DNA from: Temnopleurus reevesii
Taxonomy: Eukaryota > Echinodermata > Echinoidea > Temnopleuroida > Temnopleuridae
DNA: 64,000 bases
Reading direction: 5' to 3'
Assembly (NCBI GenBank): GCA_036244855.1
Contig: BQKZ01000078.1
Coordinates: 94,467-158,466 of the forward strand
The position numbers were made by a program, and so were the translations under genes. Shown piece by piece: positions 49,401-59,882 of the stretch. Each line of letters opens with the position of its first letter. Position 1 is the first letter of the stretch. The notes beneath the pieces are model-generated. The model made no database searches. It was not told the DNA's origin and saw nothing but the letters and a program-made list of their open reading frames with translations.

Positions 49401-52400
49401 CATAGGAAATAAATTGTCATACCAAATTTTTTTCAAGTAGCATCATGAGAAACAATAAAAAGATTATTCACACAAAAGTTGAGCCTTCTAGGTGCTTTAT
49501 TGAGAGAAATAGGATAGAAATGGTGAATTCATGCATAAATTTGCATAATTAATTCTTTAAAAATAGAAATCAGGAAGTTTCGGAAAATCGAACCATACAG
49601 TCTTGTAGTTAACACTTTGCTCTATGCGTGTGCAAATTTTCGCGGCGATTGCGCGATCCATGGCCGAGAACTGAAGGGGGGTCAAATTGACCNCAAAGTC
49701 AATGTAAATTGTGATTTCAGTCAGAATTCATGAAGATGTAGTTATTATTTGTTTTATGGGCTGAAACTTAATTATTTCAGCACAAAACTGCTTCAAAAAT
49801 GTTCTGCAATAAATTTCATTGAAAAAACAATGGAAAACAAAAGGTTGAAAAAACAAAGAAATACATAAGAAATTCAAAAAACAATAAAAAACATAGGAAA
49901 TAAATTGTCATACCAAATTTTTTTCAAGTAGCATCATGAGAAACAATAAAAAGAATATTCACACAAAAATTGAGCCTTCTAGGTGCTTTATTGAGAGAAA
50001 TAGGATAGAAATTGTGAATTCATGCATAAATTTGCATAATTAATTCTTTAAAAGTAGAAATCAGGAATTTTCGGAAAATCGAACCATACAGTCTTGTAGT
50101 TAACACTTTGCTCTATGCGTTTTGCAAATTTTCGCGGCGATTGCGCGATCCATGGCCGAGATCTGAAGGGGGGGGGTCAAATTGACCCCCCCCCCCCCAG
50201 TATAAACTTGGTCTGAAAAAGCCCAGTTAAAATAGGGTTAAGAGCAAATGAAGTAATGTTTCATATGAACTACATGATAACTTTTGAAGTAAATTATGTG
50301 AAAATAAAAGCATGGTAAAATATAAATGCCTTCCATATTGAGGGCACATACACCCCTCATAAATGCTTTATTCATAATAATTTAATCTCTCTTTGTACCC
50401 ACCTTCTCCATCATGAAACATAGCCATAGCTTCCATATTGAGGGCACAAACACCCCTCATGAAAGCTTTCTTCATTGATTCTTCATAGTAGTCTCTTTCT
50501 GCATGCAGCTTCGTCACCTCTGCTCGTGACGCCTCTAATGCCTCATTCAACTGAAAAGAAAAACAAAAAGGACAGAGGAAAACTTCTGAAAGTGAATAGC
50601 AACATTTTTTTTTGTAAAGTATGTCATTTGTAATATAAATCCTAACAATGTCCAGTAATTTGTGGCAGAACATTACTTCTAATAAATATAGTCCTAAGTC
50701 AATGCAACTTATTGGTGCAAAGGTCTTTACCTATAATCATTATTAATACGGTATGCAAAAATTGGCATCACAGCATGTCAGGAGTGAACAGAACTTGTAT
50801 TTATCTTGCAAATTTATCAGGACAAAAGAATAAACTCTACGTTTACAATTTGAGTAATGTTGGCAAGGTTTTACTGATCTTTGAGTTTTTATTTTTCAGA
50901 TTACTGTCCAGGTGCCACTTACCGACGCTAATCTTGCCTCATAGTCATTAGTGAGTTTCATACAGACTTCCTGTGCTTTGCTCTGGCATGCCTTCTCCAC
51001 TCTCTGTCTCCACTTAGCAACAATGATGCTATGCCAGGCAGACCATACTTTAGATTTCAAATGTCTCTCATGGTGCAGTCTTGCAAGCTTCATTGTGAAA
51101 GTCTGGGAATAAAATCAAATAATTAAAACAAAATATATTTCTTATGGGAAACACAGTCCTCATAACAGTTCAGAATGAAAAATAGTGATGATGGAATTAA
51201 AAAGGAGGGAAGATAATGATTGCCATACGAGTGTGCAAAACAATGAGTTAAAAAATTTGAAATAATGAAAAATTATGCTCTTCCTTTCATATTACTAACA
51301 GTAAGCAAATATGAAAAACTTTTCATGATGTTTGCACTTAATAATGATAATGGTGCTCATGGAATTTAAGAAAAAATACAAACAAAGAAACACATTGTCA
51401 AATCATAAAGAAGATAGACAGTAACTATGTAAGCGCACAGATAAAAGGCAACCACTCAGGACGCTCATTCACACACACACAAAAATCTATGTTTGCTATG
51501 CAATTGACAGCAGCATTTTGACTATGCTGACCCTCCCAGTCAATAATTGGAGGTCTATCGGAATCAAATCAAAATTTCAAAAAGACAATTTGAAGTTTTC
51601 TTCTAATTAACAAATTATGACTAATTGCACATGTTATCATGGTATTACAAAAATGTAAGTTTTCATAATGATAGCTCTTCAACGACCTGCGTTTTGATAC
51701 CATCTATAGATTTTGTAGACTGCAAATGAGATCACAGGTAACATCGTTTGCCGAAGCAAACTGTGGGGGGATTGTTCATTGCTATTCGGCCCCTTCTAAG
51801 CAATGCCAACTAATGAATGGGATTCCTATCCTCACTGTGTCTGAACTTCCAAGATTCATATCTTCTAAGCAAATGAGATCACGATTGCTGATGCATACTG
51901 GGACAGGGTTTGGGACTTGTTCATTGCTGAGTAGTTAAGCAATGGGACATGACAAATGAGATATGTTAATAGCCTACCTGTCTCCTATCTTCACTGTGGC
52001 GTAGCTTCCAAGATTCAAATCTTCTGAGCATTACAAATCGATCCTTCTCCTTCTGGACAGCACGTGTGAGGTTAGAGATGATGTGATCCTTGCGTTCCAC
52101 AGACTGCTCAAAGGTGTGAAGCAACTCCTTCTGATTCTCTATCTCATTCTGCACGCGTCTCAGGTCCTTGTCCGATCTAGGCAAAAACAATTATAACAGA
52201 GTGGAAAGTATTAACAATCTTTTAATATAAAATGCAGAAATACTGACAAAGATATGAATGGAAACTGAATGAATGATTTCATTTAATCCTAAAACTAAAT
52301 ATCGTCTAAAAATTATAATCATTATAATCTTCACATGTACATATTAGTTGTTGGGACATCATATGTTTATTTTCTGCAATCACATAATACATACCCAATT

Positions 52401-55400
52401 TAGTACATCATAGTAAAACACAAACGAAACACACAAAACATTGTGATCTAGAGAGATAGGATAATTGGTATTCTGAAAAATGTCTTAACTTTTCTAACAT
52501 ATTATTTCACATAGAGATCTAAGACAACTCCAAACCATCTTATTTCTGCAATGGTGGCAATATTATTTTGCATTAAAAAAAATTATTAGGCAATAGATGA
52601 TGATAAACAAATGTCTGTTTATGAAGGATCTCAACAGACATTCAAAAAAGGTCTTTTGATTTTTATGAATTTCATTCATCTGCGACCTGATGAAACAGGA
52701 TGAATCTTTAGAACATGTGCTCAAAATAATCATAATTAGAACGAATAATTAGCTAGCGCGTAATACACAAAGCGTATCAGGAGTGGGTTCAGCTAAGCTT
52801 TTCATTTGTTAATCAATTTTGGCGGGAAATTGATCATTGATTTTGATTGGTTGTCTGAGATATGCTAGGCAGTTCCTTAGACAGATAATAGAGAAAAAAG
52901 ATTTAGGAGAGTATCACACTGACATATCTAATGGAGATCTGACAAAAGATAAGACAGCTTTCAGAATACCGCCCCTGGAGAACAATAAAGCTCATGAAAA
53001 TTTCTAGTTTTTTGATACTCTGCTGAAAAATGTCTAAATCTGACCTTTCCTTCTGTAGCCTGACATCCACTCTGGATCTCTCTATCACTGATATCTTGGC
53101 TTGACTCAGCTCAGCCTGACAGGATGAAAGAGAAAAAATATATGGTCAATGCAAAAATCAGAGAAGTGATTTCTTTCAGATTCACGTTTCCAAGTTTGGA
53201 TTACAACAAAATGTCCTAAAAATATGTTGTCATCAATGCATTTGCATATTTCTGAGGGTAATTATCTATATCTTTACTATTTTATCATATTAAATCAAAG
53301 ATAAATCAAGAACTTGCTTGTTCAACCTGCCATGAGATCATCCAGATGCTTTATGGCACAGAGGGCCTCTAAAGAATATCTCTATTTAGATATATCTGTT
53401 GCCTATGCCCTTGCCTTCAACCATGAAATTGACCAAGCTCTCCCCTTCATTTTTTATTCAGTCCGTCACTTTGTTGCTTTGTTTAATCCCCATTTCTTTC
53501 TACCTTTAGCTGCCAGTGTAGATAGCTGATTGTTTGTTCTTCCCTTAAAGACGTTGTCTGTGCCAGAAAAATCATCATGTATTTATGAAATTTCAAGGAA
53601 AATATAATTTGCATTGACTTTGTATATGAAACCTGGTTTTGGAGAATTTTTGTCCGACAATTTTTTTTATTACGCATACAGGTGTAATTTCTGAACTGTG
53701 TAATCGGTCATGAAATGGTCTCAAAAGTTGTGCAAGATTTGAAAGAAATTTTCTTTACAATTGCGCAAAGCATGAAAAAGATTTCCAGCGATGCAGCCAA
53801 ATGAAACGTTGAGGCAGGCTAAATTGCCCAGGCCTCCCTCTCCCTCCGCCACATAGGGTTAAACATGACATTTAGTTATGGTAATGACCAGGAAATCAAT
53901 GTTTACAGAAACTTAAAAAGTCTACACATAAAATATGTGCTAAAATCTTTTTCAAGAAAAAATATAATAAAAGAGTAGTAAGTAAAGAAATGTTCAAAAA
54001 ATGGGTTTCACCAGGGGTCTGTAATAAATCTTGCAATTAATTGCATCTCTTTGGTACACATTTTGCCATAGACTTACGATAAATATTTATTGTATTAAAG
54101 TTTAATTCCATCTTTTATGTTACATGCCCGAGGACTAAAATATTACACTGTCTCACATGCTGTTTCCGGTGTTGGCTAGAGTGAAAAAGGACATAGCGAC
54201 AATAATCTTTTATCAGTTTTGTACTGTTTGCTTAATTTTTCTTGTCAACACAGGCCTTCTTGCGTAATGTTTTTTCATCATCTATCACAATCCTTAACCC
54301 CGTAGTTATCAAATAAAAGTTCTTTGCCAGTACTAGATATTAGTTTAATATGGACCTGGTTTCCATCTTCTTTTCACAATTGTATCATCCAATTTTTCCA
54401 TTTTTCCCCTTTTCATTCTCTTTGTTGTTTGCAGACTCTTTTTCAGGAAAACGCTGAGCTTCTTTCCATTTCATCTCTTCATTTTCAAGGTTTCACAATT
54501 ATATATCTCTAATGATTTGTAGAGCTTCATCTGTTTTGATCTATTGATCTCTTTACTTTCATGTGTCTCAGGAGGCGTTGCTCCAAAATTGTAAATGATC
54601 ACAAATAAACTACAAATTGCATTTCCATTCACGCGATGTCTGCGCTTTTGACAAGATGCGCGTGAAATAATGATTTTGATTGGCATGTTCCGATCAACTG
54701 CAAATTGCGATCACTTGCAACTTTCAAACAACACCCCCTCACTGTCTTTGAGTGTCTTACTGTGTTGTTTGTAAGAATTCCTCCTTTTTGAAATTCTGTG
54801 TTCCTATCTCTTATTCCTCCTGTCTTTGTGATTATTACATCCATCATCACCTTAGAGTTGTCACATATTACACATACTTTTAGTACTACACACCAGTAAA
54901 TAATATATATATTTTTTAACATAATCTTTAGTATAGTCATACTATGATTCACTGCTAGTTTGCCCAACATAACAAGTATGCGAATCAGCCAATCTGGTTT
55001 CCCTCGCTATCAAATTAATATTATTATTACATTAAGAATTTTGCCATTGCCAATTTTGTTCACCCTGGAGTTGATCAATTGTCTCACGGTGTGCAAATGT
55101 AGAACATTAGTATAGTGAAGTTTCAGTTGCTGTATACTGCTAGCCTTCATCAGACTATAATGAAGATAGACTACACTGCGCGTGCCACGGGAGAGGTGCA
55201 TACTCTTGTTCCTAGTGATTGGTTGCTGCCAAAGACCAATCAGCTGTCGCGCTATTGTTCCCCGCCGTGTCGGCGGCCGGGGGTGCACTGAGTGGAGCGA
55301 TCGGAAGAGCGCTATTGCTCCTAGCGTCGTTCCCCTTTACGTCGGCAAAGGGGCAAGTGGGCACACAGGGGGGGGGGGGGCACGCAAGGGGGCAAGTAGC

Positions 55401-58400
55401 CAAAATGTCACTATTCTAACGTTCTACGTTTGCATATCGTGAGACAACTGATCAACTCTCTTCCATTATTCTTCACCACAATGAACCACTTTCAAACCAT
55501 AATGATTAACAACTTACCAAAACAGTCCGTTTTAGTTCCAGGCTCCAATTATCAAGCATCTTCTCCATTCTGACCAGATCCTGGTCAATGGCTGGTGAGC
55601 TAGGGGTGCTGGACTGATTGGTTAGAGTAGACCTGTTGCTAGTAGGTGTATCATCGGTAGTAGGATTGTCCATTGGATAGGATCTCACTGGACTACTCAA
55701 TACATGCGCTGGAGCTATACAATGGGTTAGCAGATGGGGAAGGAGAGAGAGAAAACAAACAGGATTTATGATTTTTTTCCTGAGCACAAAATTTCCAATG
55801 ACTTTGAACATGAAATCAAGTTTTTGAATCATTTTGTGTCTGGACAAATATTTTCAAATTGCACAAAACGTGGAAATCGCATACCCACTCACCGCATATT
55901 GGGTTTCAAAATTTGCAGGAGATTTGAAACAAATAAGTCACAAAAAAATCATGGCACATGCTTTTGGGGTTTCAGACTTCTCACAGAAAATGTTGAGAGG
56001 GCCTAAGAAGTACCATTCCCCCTCACCTGATTGGTTGAGGTTACGTCCATTACTAATTGTACAATAAAACAAACACATCTATATACTAGGCTAACAAATT
56101 AAAACAGCAAAAGTAATGAAGCTACTTTACCCGTAAGATCTCTTCTCCTAAGCTCTTGATCATCAGATGAACCTCTATCCTGCGATTGTGTCTCATCACC
56201 GGTCAATGAACCATGGGTAGCAACAATGCTTTCACCAAGATGTGCTGAACCTTCACTTACTGAACTACTCTCCTCTGGAAGAAGAGATACAAAAACAATA
56301 AATTTATTCCTGAAATATACCTTCTGTTTGCAAATTATGTATATCTATAATCTTTTATATGGTGTTTCATTATAGGACATTTTATCATTTTTTCCTCATT
56401 TCTGCCAATTTTTAATTCTTCTGGTAGGTTTATTCTAGTAGTCATGTTATTCATGCTGAAGCCCATCATAAGACAAATTGTATTAACATAAAGCAAACTG
56501 ATTTTTTTCAATTGTCACGTACAAATTATGCTATGTTCTATGTTCTGATTGAGATTGTATTTTCCTTTTTGATTTGCTTTGTCGTTGAGACCGTTGAAAG
56601 AGTTGAATAAACCCTCTTTGAGCCGGACTTAAAATCAGCTGAGTATATTGTCGTGATTTGTTCTGACATCAATGGAAAGAGTTATATATAGGGGTAATCT
56701 CATCAGAGTTTATCTCACAGAAGGTACCTAGGGATGGCCAGGGTAAATAAACACAAGACCTTCCATGGAACTATTTTCACACATCCATCGATGGAAACTG
56801 ATTCATTAATTTCACTGGAGGCATATTTTGTTCTTAAGTATACGGACACATACAATCCAGCTGATACGTGCTGGTGAAACATTGGGGTATTCAGGAGATG
56901 AGCTTAAGACATTTATAGATAGAGAGAGAGCGAGGGAAAGAGAGCATAAAGCGGTGGAAAGGGAACAGAGAGCAGAGGAACGGGAAATTCTCAAACTCAA
57001 ACTTGAATTGGAAAATTCTACAAGAGATCCAGAATTATAAGGTTCCAAAATTACCAGCCTTTGTTGAGGGTAGAGATGAGATTGATGCATATCTAAATAG
57101 ATTTGAACGTTACGCTAAGGCACAAAACTGGCCTCAAGTGATTTGGGCAATGAACCCTTAGTGCCCTTTTGTCAGGGAAAGCGTTAGAGACATACTATAG
57201 GTTAAGCGACCGTGATTCAATTAACTATAGGGTTGTACGAAAAGCACTCCTGGAAAGATTTTCTTTGAATAGTGAGGCTTGTAGGAAGAAGTTTCAGAAT
57301 GCAAAACCAGAGAATGGGGAATCATGTGCTCAGTTCACATCCAGATTACGGAGTTATTTCGAAAATTGGCTTAAGTTAGCAGAGTATGATCAAACATATG
57401 ATCATGTTGTTGAACTATTGTTGATGGAGCAATTCTTTAACATATCATCTCAGTCAATGGTCACGTTTATTAGGGAACATAGGCCCAAATGCTTATCAGA
57501 AGTCTTGGAGGTAGCTGATAGGTATGTTGAGTCCCGATCAGGGTGGCATTCGAATTCTGTCCCGAAGAGTAATGTGTCTTCTAAATCTTATCCCAGCCGA
57601 ACGAATAATACAGGTAGCTCGAAGCCGACAGATGGACAGCCGGGACAAAGACCTTCAAAGGATGGATGTTTCTTCTGCGGGAAGCCTGGACACAGAGCCA
57701 AGGACTGCAGGAAACGCATCAGGGAGAAGAAGATAGCTGCTGGCCTGAAGGAGATTCCGGTACAGACGGACATTGACGATGGCAGTGTGAGCCGAGGAAC
57801 AGGTTCACGGGACCGCACACGACGGGATGACCACGCCGACAGGGATACCAGAGGATCTGACCTACGAGTGGGCGATATTGAGAAAGTCTGTCTCCTAATG
57901 GACTTTTGCGTTACCTGCAAACCAGACGAATCTGAGATTAGTCAGATGACGGATGGCAAGCTGCTGAGCGTCATAGCAGCATGCAGAGCCAAGTTCGTCA
58001 AGGATATGCCAGTGGTCAAAGGCATGTTTAACAGTGCAGAAGTTGAGGTGCTACGTGACAGTGGATGCTCCAAAGCCATAGCGAAGGTACACGTATCTGG
58101 ATTTTGTACTCAGGCCAAAGCTATGGTGTAGAAAAATCTGTGATTGCTTAGAATGAAATTACTCTCTTTTAGGGTAATTTTCTATGTTAGGAAGCCCTAG
58201 AATCTGTCAACTTACTCATTTCCTCTGCAGTTTTTTTTTCTCANACTGCGCCTTCAGCTGTGCTGCTCCAAAACTTTGGAACAAATTGCCAATAGAAATA
58301 AGATCATCTCCATCTGTAGTTGTTTTTAAAAGCTTGTTGAAAACTCATTTATTTCGTGAAGCTTTTCAATAATATCTTGTAACTTATGCATTATTTAGTA

Positions 58401-59028
58401 ACAATATCCACAGACCCTAACATCACAGCGCAGTAGAGTATATCCATTTAGTATCTGCGCTATATGAATTATCTCATTATTATTATTATTAGACACAAAT
58501 GCAATTTTGATTGGCTGCAAAGACCAAATTTAGCTGATAAGAATTTGTGGCTACTTAAAATCTGTGCACAGCCACAGAATGATATTACTATTGCCAGTGT
58601 TTCTAAGTTACAAGACTAAAAAATTTTAACAAGTTACTGATTTTCATTTTTTAGGGGGAGGAGGTATACAATGCCTTCATTATACTTTTATTGATCCTTT
58701 GTAGATTTACATAATATGACCATTCTATACTAAATATGCATAGATTAACTAGGATCCCAGTTTAGATGGCCTTGCAGTAAGGGTACTGTCACTTACCGCT
58801 TGACTGGAGATAGATGAGCTGATCTTTGACTGATCGCTGAGGTTGAAATGAGTGTGCAGCTCCAGCAAGTGTCTGAGGGAGCTGGGAAGGATCATAGTGA
58901 GGGGTGACAACAGCATACTGGAGCAGCTCCTGGTACTCCTCCTGGAGCCCAGATGAGACGGAGCTCCCTGGAGAATCATCGGGAGGCAGCATTGGAAGGC
59001 TCTCTCCTTCTGTTGAGGAAGACATCAT
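40252..59028 (-). CDS. POC5: POC5 centriolar protein
   Basis: Coding exons, 5' to 3' on the - strand (plus coordinates): 58797-59028, 56131-56274, 55518-55714, 53045-53115, 51978-52176, 50923-51102, 50403-50550, 47601-47809, 45252-45389, then 41748-41906 or its copy 40252-40410. All phases agree and the total is 558 residues, against 575 in human POC5. Landmarks: N-terminal [19 protein letters not shown]; the [16 protein letters not shown] segment; [21 protein letters not shown] in the Trp-rich centrin-binding region; [34 protein letters not shown]; and the end PTVKVVH. Known role of the family: centrin-binding protein of the distal centriole, needed for centriole elongation and maturation. 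A second ATG follows immediately after the first; human POC5 starts at the position of the second. No stop or frameshift was seen. Confidence 0.94.
41091..41210. mobile_element. palindromic MITE, CCTGTAACATAAAAGA family
   Basis: Same as 39912-40037 with small differences; part of the large duplicated segment. Confidence 0.7.
41748..41906 (-). CDS. POC5: POC5 terminal exon, proximal copy
   Basis: Acceptor CTTTTCAG; 52 codons plus TGA. Encodes [15 protein letters not shown].. and ends [12 protein letters not shown], related to human TIPQATAAKYPRT and SIKVVD. It is nearer to exon 9 than the second copy, and is therefore the likelier default last exon if both are real. Confidence 0.88.
   Translation of the reverse strand, partial: QTIGHATANRYPMTTQSLPHHPTTISSRVGGGMASKKQTHSMPGAPTVKVVH
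43431..43977. mobile_element. palindromic element, AAAAGATGTCTCCC ends
   Basis: Starts AAAAGAAGTGTCTCCCC and ends GGGAGACATCTTTT. Inner arms also pair (ACATCATAGGTGCACAACT with GTTGTGCACCTATGACATCA). No coding capacity. Confidence 0.7.
44090..44855. mobile_element. piggyBac-like non-autonomous element
   Basis: Flanked by TTAA (44086-44089, 44856-44859). Ends CCCTATTTTAACTGGG and CCAGTTGGAATAGGG are inverted. TTAA target sites with CCC..GGG ends are the hallmark of piggyBac. Just inside each end is a G-run/C-run palindrome around GGTCAATTTGACC or GGTCAAATTGACC. No transposase. Confidence 0.75.
45252..45389 (-). CDS. POC5: POC5 coding exon 9
   Basis: Encodes [32 protein letters not shown], matching human RTITARITGRCD and [20 protein letters not shown]. 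Acceptor TTTTACAG, donor CAG|GTGAGC. Confidence 0.95.
46154..46298. repeat. five tandem 29-bp repeats
   Basis: Unit starts AGCATCAAAATAACAAGCAA and repeats at 46154, 46183, 46212, 46241 and 46270 with few changes. In a POC5 intron. Confidence 0.95.
46895..47495. mobile_element. palindromic element, AAAGGGGAAYTACAC ends
   Basis: Starts AAAGGGGAATTACACCCAGG and ends GAGTGTAGTTCCCCTTT. Inner arms pair: GTTATGAATTTTCAAAGTT with AACTTAGAAAATTCATAAC, and GGAGAACTCT with AGAGTTCTCC. No coding capacity. Confidence 0.75.
47601..47809 (-). CDS. POC5: POC5 coding exon 8, proline-rich
   Basis: Acceptor GATTGCAG, donor AAAACT|GTAAGC, phase 2-in and 0-out. Encodes a Pro/Ser/Ala-rich linker with no domain, in the place of the low-complexity segment of human POC5. 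GC-rich compared with its introns. Confidence 0.85.
48362..48640 (+). mobile_element. tRNA-derived SINE, diverged copy
   Basis: Shares TTCGAATCCCAC, the AAATTCATCCACATTGTGCT body and a GCACGCTATATAAATTGC tail with the copy at 74-364, then an ATT-rich end. Lies in a POC5 intron, antisense to POC5. Confidence 0.8.
49018..50237. mobile_element. piggyBac-like element, second copy, duplicated at a contig join
   Basis: Reverse orientation relative to 44090-44855. TTAA at 49014-49017 and 50238-50241; end CCCAGTTAAAATAGGG intact. N 49693 separates two nearly identical about 487-bp pieces (49206-49692 and 49694-50180); without the duplicate the length is about 732 bp, close to the first copy. Confidence 0.75.
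50403..50550 (-). CDS. POC5: POC5 coding exon 7
   Basis: Encodes [40 protein letters not shown] and AMAMFHDGE; the [13 protein letters not shown] block is nearly invariant with human. Acceptor TTTTCAG, donor GAAG|GTGGGT. Confidence 0.96.
50923..51102 (-). CDS. POC5: POC5 coding exon 6, centrin-binding Trp region
   Basis: 60 codons in phase 0. [40 protein letters not shown] and EARLAS match human [21 protein letters not shown] and NDYEAKVA. The W-x(3)-W-x(n)-W spacing is typical of centrin-binding repeats. Confidence 0.96.
51978..52176 (-). CDS. POC5: POC5 coding exon 5, coiled coil
   Basis: Encodes [40 protein letters not shown], and [16 protein letters not shown], matching human [20 protein letters not shown]. 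Acceptor TGCCTAG, donor CAG|GTAGGC. Confidence 0.94.
53045..53115 (-). CDS. POC5: POC5 coding exon 4
   Basis: Encodes [20 protein letters not shown] then QKE. The donor GAAAG|GTCAGA was chosen because it alone gives phase 2 and restores the exact human spacing up to ..SVERKD; the later A|GTATCA donor gives a wrong phase. Confidence 0.86.
53549..53858. mobile_element. diverged relative of the piggyBac-like element
   Basis: Internal GCATTGACTTTGTATATGAA, AAAAGTTGTGCAAGATTTGAAAG-like segments and the terminal ATAGGG-TTAA resemble the copies at 44090 and 49018. The left end is eroded. Confidence 0.45.
54013..54130. mobile_element. palindromic MITE, CCTGTAACATAAAAGA family, diverged
   Basis: Starts GGGGTCTGTAATAAATCTTG and ends CCATCTTTTATGTTACATGC. 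In a POC5 intron. Confidence 0.6.
54572..54738. mobile_element. palindromic MITE, GGGTGTTG/AAGTTGCAA family
   Basis: Right half TTGCAACTTTCAAACAACACC matches the family end; internal GATTTTGATTGGCATGTTCC also occurs in the copy at 374-554 with changes. In a POC5 intron. Confidence 0.6.
55195..55405. promoter_or_regulatory. GC-rich promoter-like island in a POC5 intron
   Basis: A sharp GC rise in AT-rich intron with CG-rich GCCGTGTCGGCGGCCGGG, two inverted CCAAT-type boxes (GATTGGTTGC, GACCAATCAG) and G runs. It could be an internal promoter or a remnant of an inserted sequence; no transcript evidence is visible. Confidence 0.3.
55518..55714 (-). CDS. POC5: POC5 coding exon 3, first centrin-binding-like segment
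   Basis: Encodes [14 protein letters not shown], a Ser/Thr-rich stretch and [20 protein letters not shown], matching human ENLQKMENVLDLWSSGLK. Acceptor TATAG, donor TTTTG|GTAAGT. Confidence 0.92.
56131..56274 (-). CDS. POC5: POC5 coding exon 2
   Basis: Acceptor TCTTCCAG, donor ACGG|GTAAAG; phase 2-in, 1-out. Encodes Ser/Asp/Glu-rich sequence ([16 protein letters not shown]..) of the poorly conserved N-terminal region. Placed by phase and splice sites. Confidence 0.82.
56540..58131 (+). pseudogene. broken Ty3/gypsy-type gag-protease fragment
   Basis: The open part 57169-58131 has a Gag-like helical region, a CCHC zinc knuckle (C-x2-C-x4-H-x4-C, about 57667-57711) and, near its end, a D-S-G that could be the protease active-site motif. 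Upstream Gag sequence at 56828-57160 is split by two frame breaks (near 57015-57040 and 57155-57165). Reverse transcriptase and integrase are absent. 56540-56720 contains AATAAA and could be an LTR remnant, not demonstrated. It sits in a POC5 intron, antisense to POC5. Non-functional as it stands. Confidence 0.8.
58196..58493 (+). mobile_element. LINE (CR1/L2-type) 3' end
   Basis: Encodes [18 protein letters not shown] and [10 protein letters not shown], the typical C-terminus of CR1/L2-clade reverse transcriptase ORFs, followed by a stop, GCGCTATATGAATTATCTC and (ATT)n. N 58244 interrupts it. Confidence 0.8.
58797..59028 (-). CDS. POC5: POC5 coding exon 1
   Basis: Starts [38 protein letters not shown] matches human GSSVSSNLQEEYEELLHYAI. 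Donor AGCG|GTAAGT (phase 1). Directly upstream on the - strand is a T-rich tract ending TTAAAG at 59036, so the ATG sits 7 nt inside an exon that is spliced to an upstream leader. Confidence 0.94.
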
Positions 59029-59882
59029 GGTCTTACTTTAATAAAGCAGAAAACAAAAACTAATTAGAGTTCATGAATGCTGGGGGTAAAGAGATAGATT
59101 AAAAAAGATGGTGAAAATACAAAACTGATAAAAAGTTTTCTAATCAAACCCAATTATCGATTGTTGCTCTTTTTAACCCATGTAGTTTTCATTTCAAGGG
59201 TCTGACTCCTTCCTCTCGCTACTGGCAAACCAATGATGGTTACTGATTTTTGCAGTCATCAGAAGTTGTCAATTTAGGAATGAACTTTGATTCAAATTTT
59301 AGTTTGAATGTAGATAAATGATTAGGATGTCAAATATGCATTGAAGAATTCTTGGAAAGTTATCAAATCATTGAAAACAAGAATTTAGAATACTCAACAA
59401 ATATAGGTTCAGAAAAGAATATTTGACAGTCATGCACTTTAATACTGATACAGCAGCACAGCCAGCTTATTGTTTTATAATTTTCAATATTTTCATACCT
59501 ACACAGTGTACCTTAACCTTGTCATTAAAATCTTAGCTTACATGCAAAGAAAATGCACAAATCTTATTCTCATCCAAAACGTCAGACAGTACAAATGGAA
59601 GCATAGTATTACTTAGTACCAATATTTTACGAAAAGAATCTAATTTAGATTTTTAAAAAAATGTTACTTAGCAGATTCCTACTGAAAAATAAATTCTTAC
59701 TAAATAAGGTAAATCTGACTGGTTTGTGGTTGGTAGTTACTTTGTGTAACCATCTTATGAGTTTACATTTGTCTCTTTCTAAAAAATCCTACAAAACAAC
59801 AAGCAGACAAGCAAACTTCGATTAGAGAATTTGAGAATTTCCACTTCTGCAATTGAGTTTTGGCATTGTACAAAAAAAGGCC

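Noticed and set aside
53015..53030. Alternative donor A|GTATCA for the POC5 exon at 53045-53115
   Set aside because: Gives the wrong phase and adds residues absent from human POC5, whereas GAAAG|GTCAGA fits phase and length exactly.
55182..55442. Overlapping open frames on both strands in the CG-rich island
   Set aside because: Stop codons are scarce because of base composition; low-complexity products with no homology.
55780..56060. Further copy of the piggyBac-like element
   Set aside because: Only vague similarity in GACTTTGAACATGAAATC-type sequence and no TTAA-flanked end.
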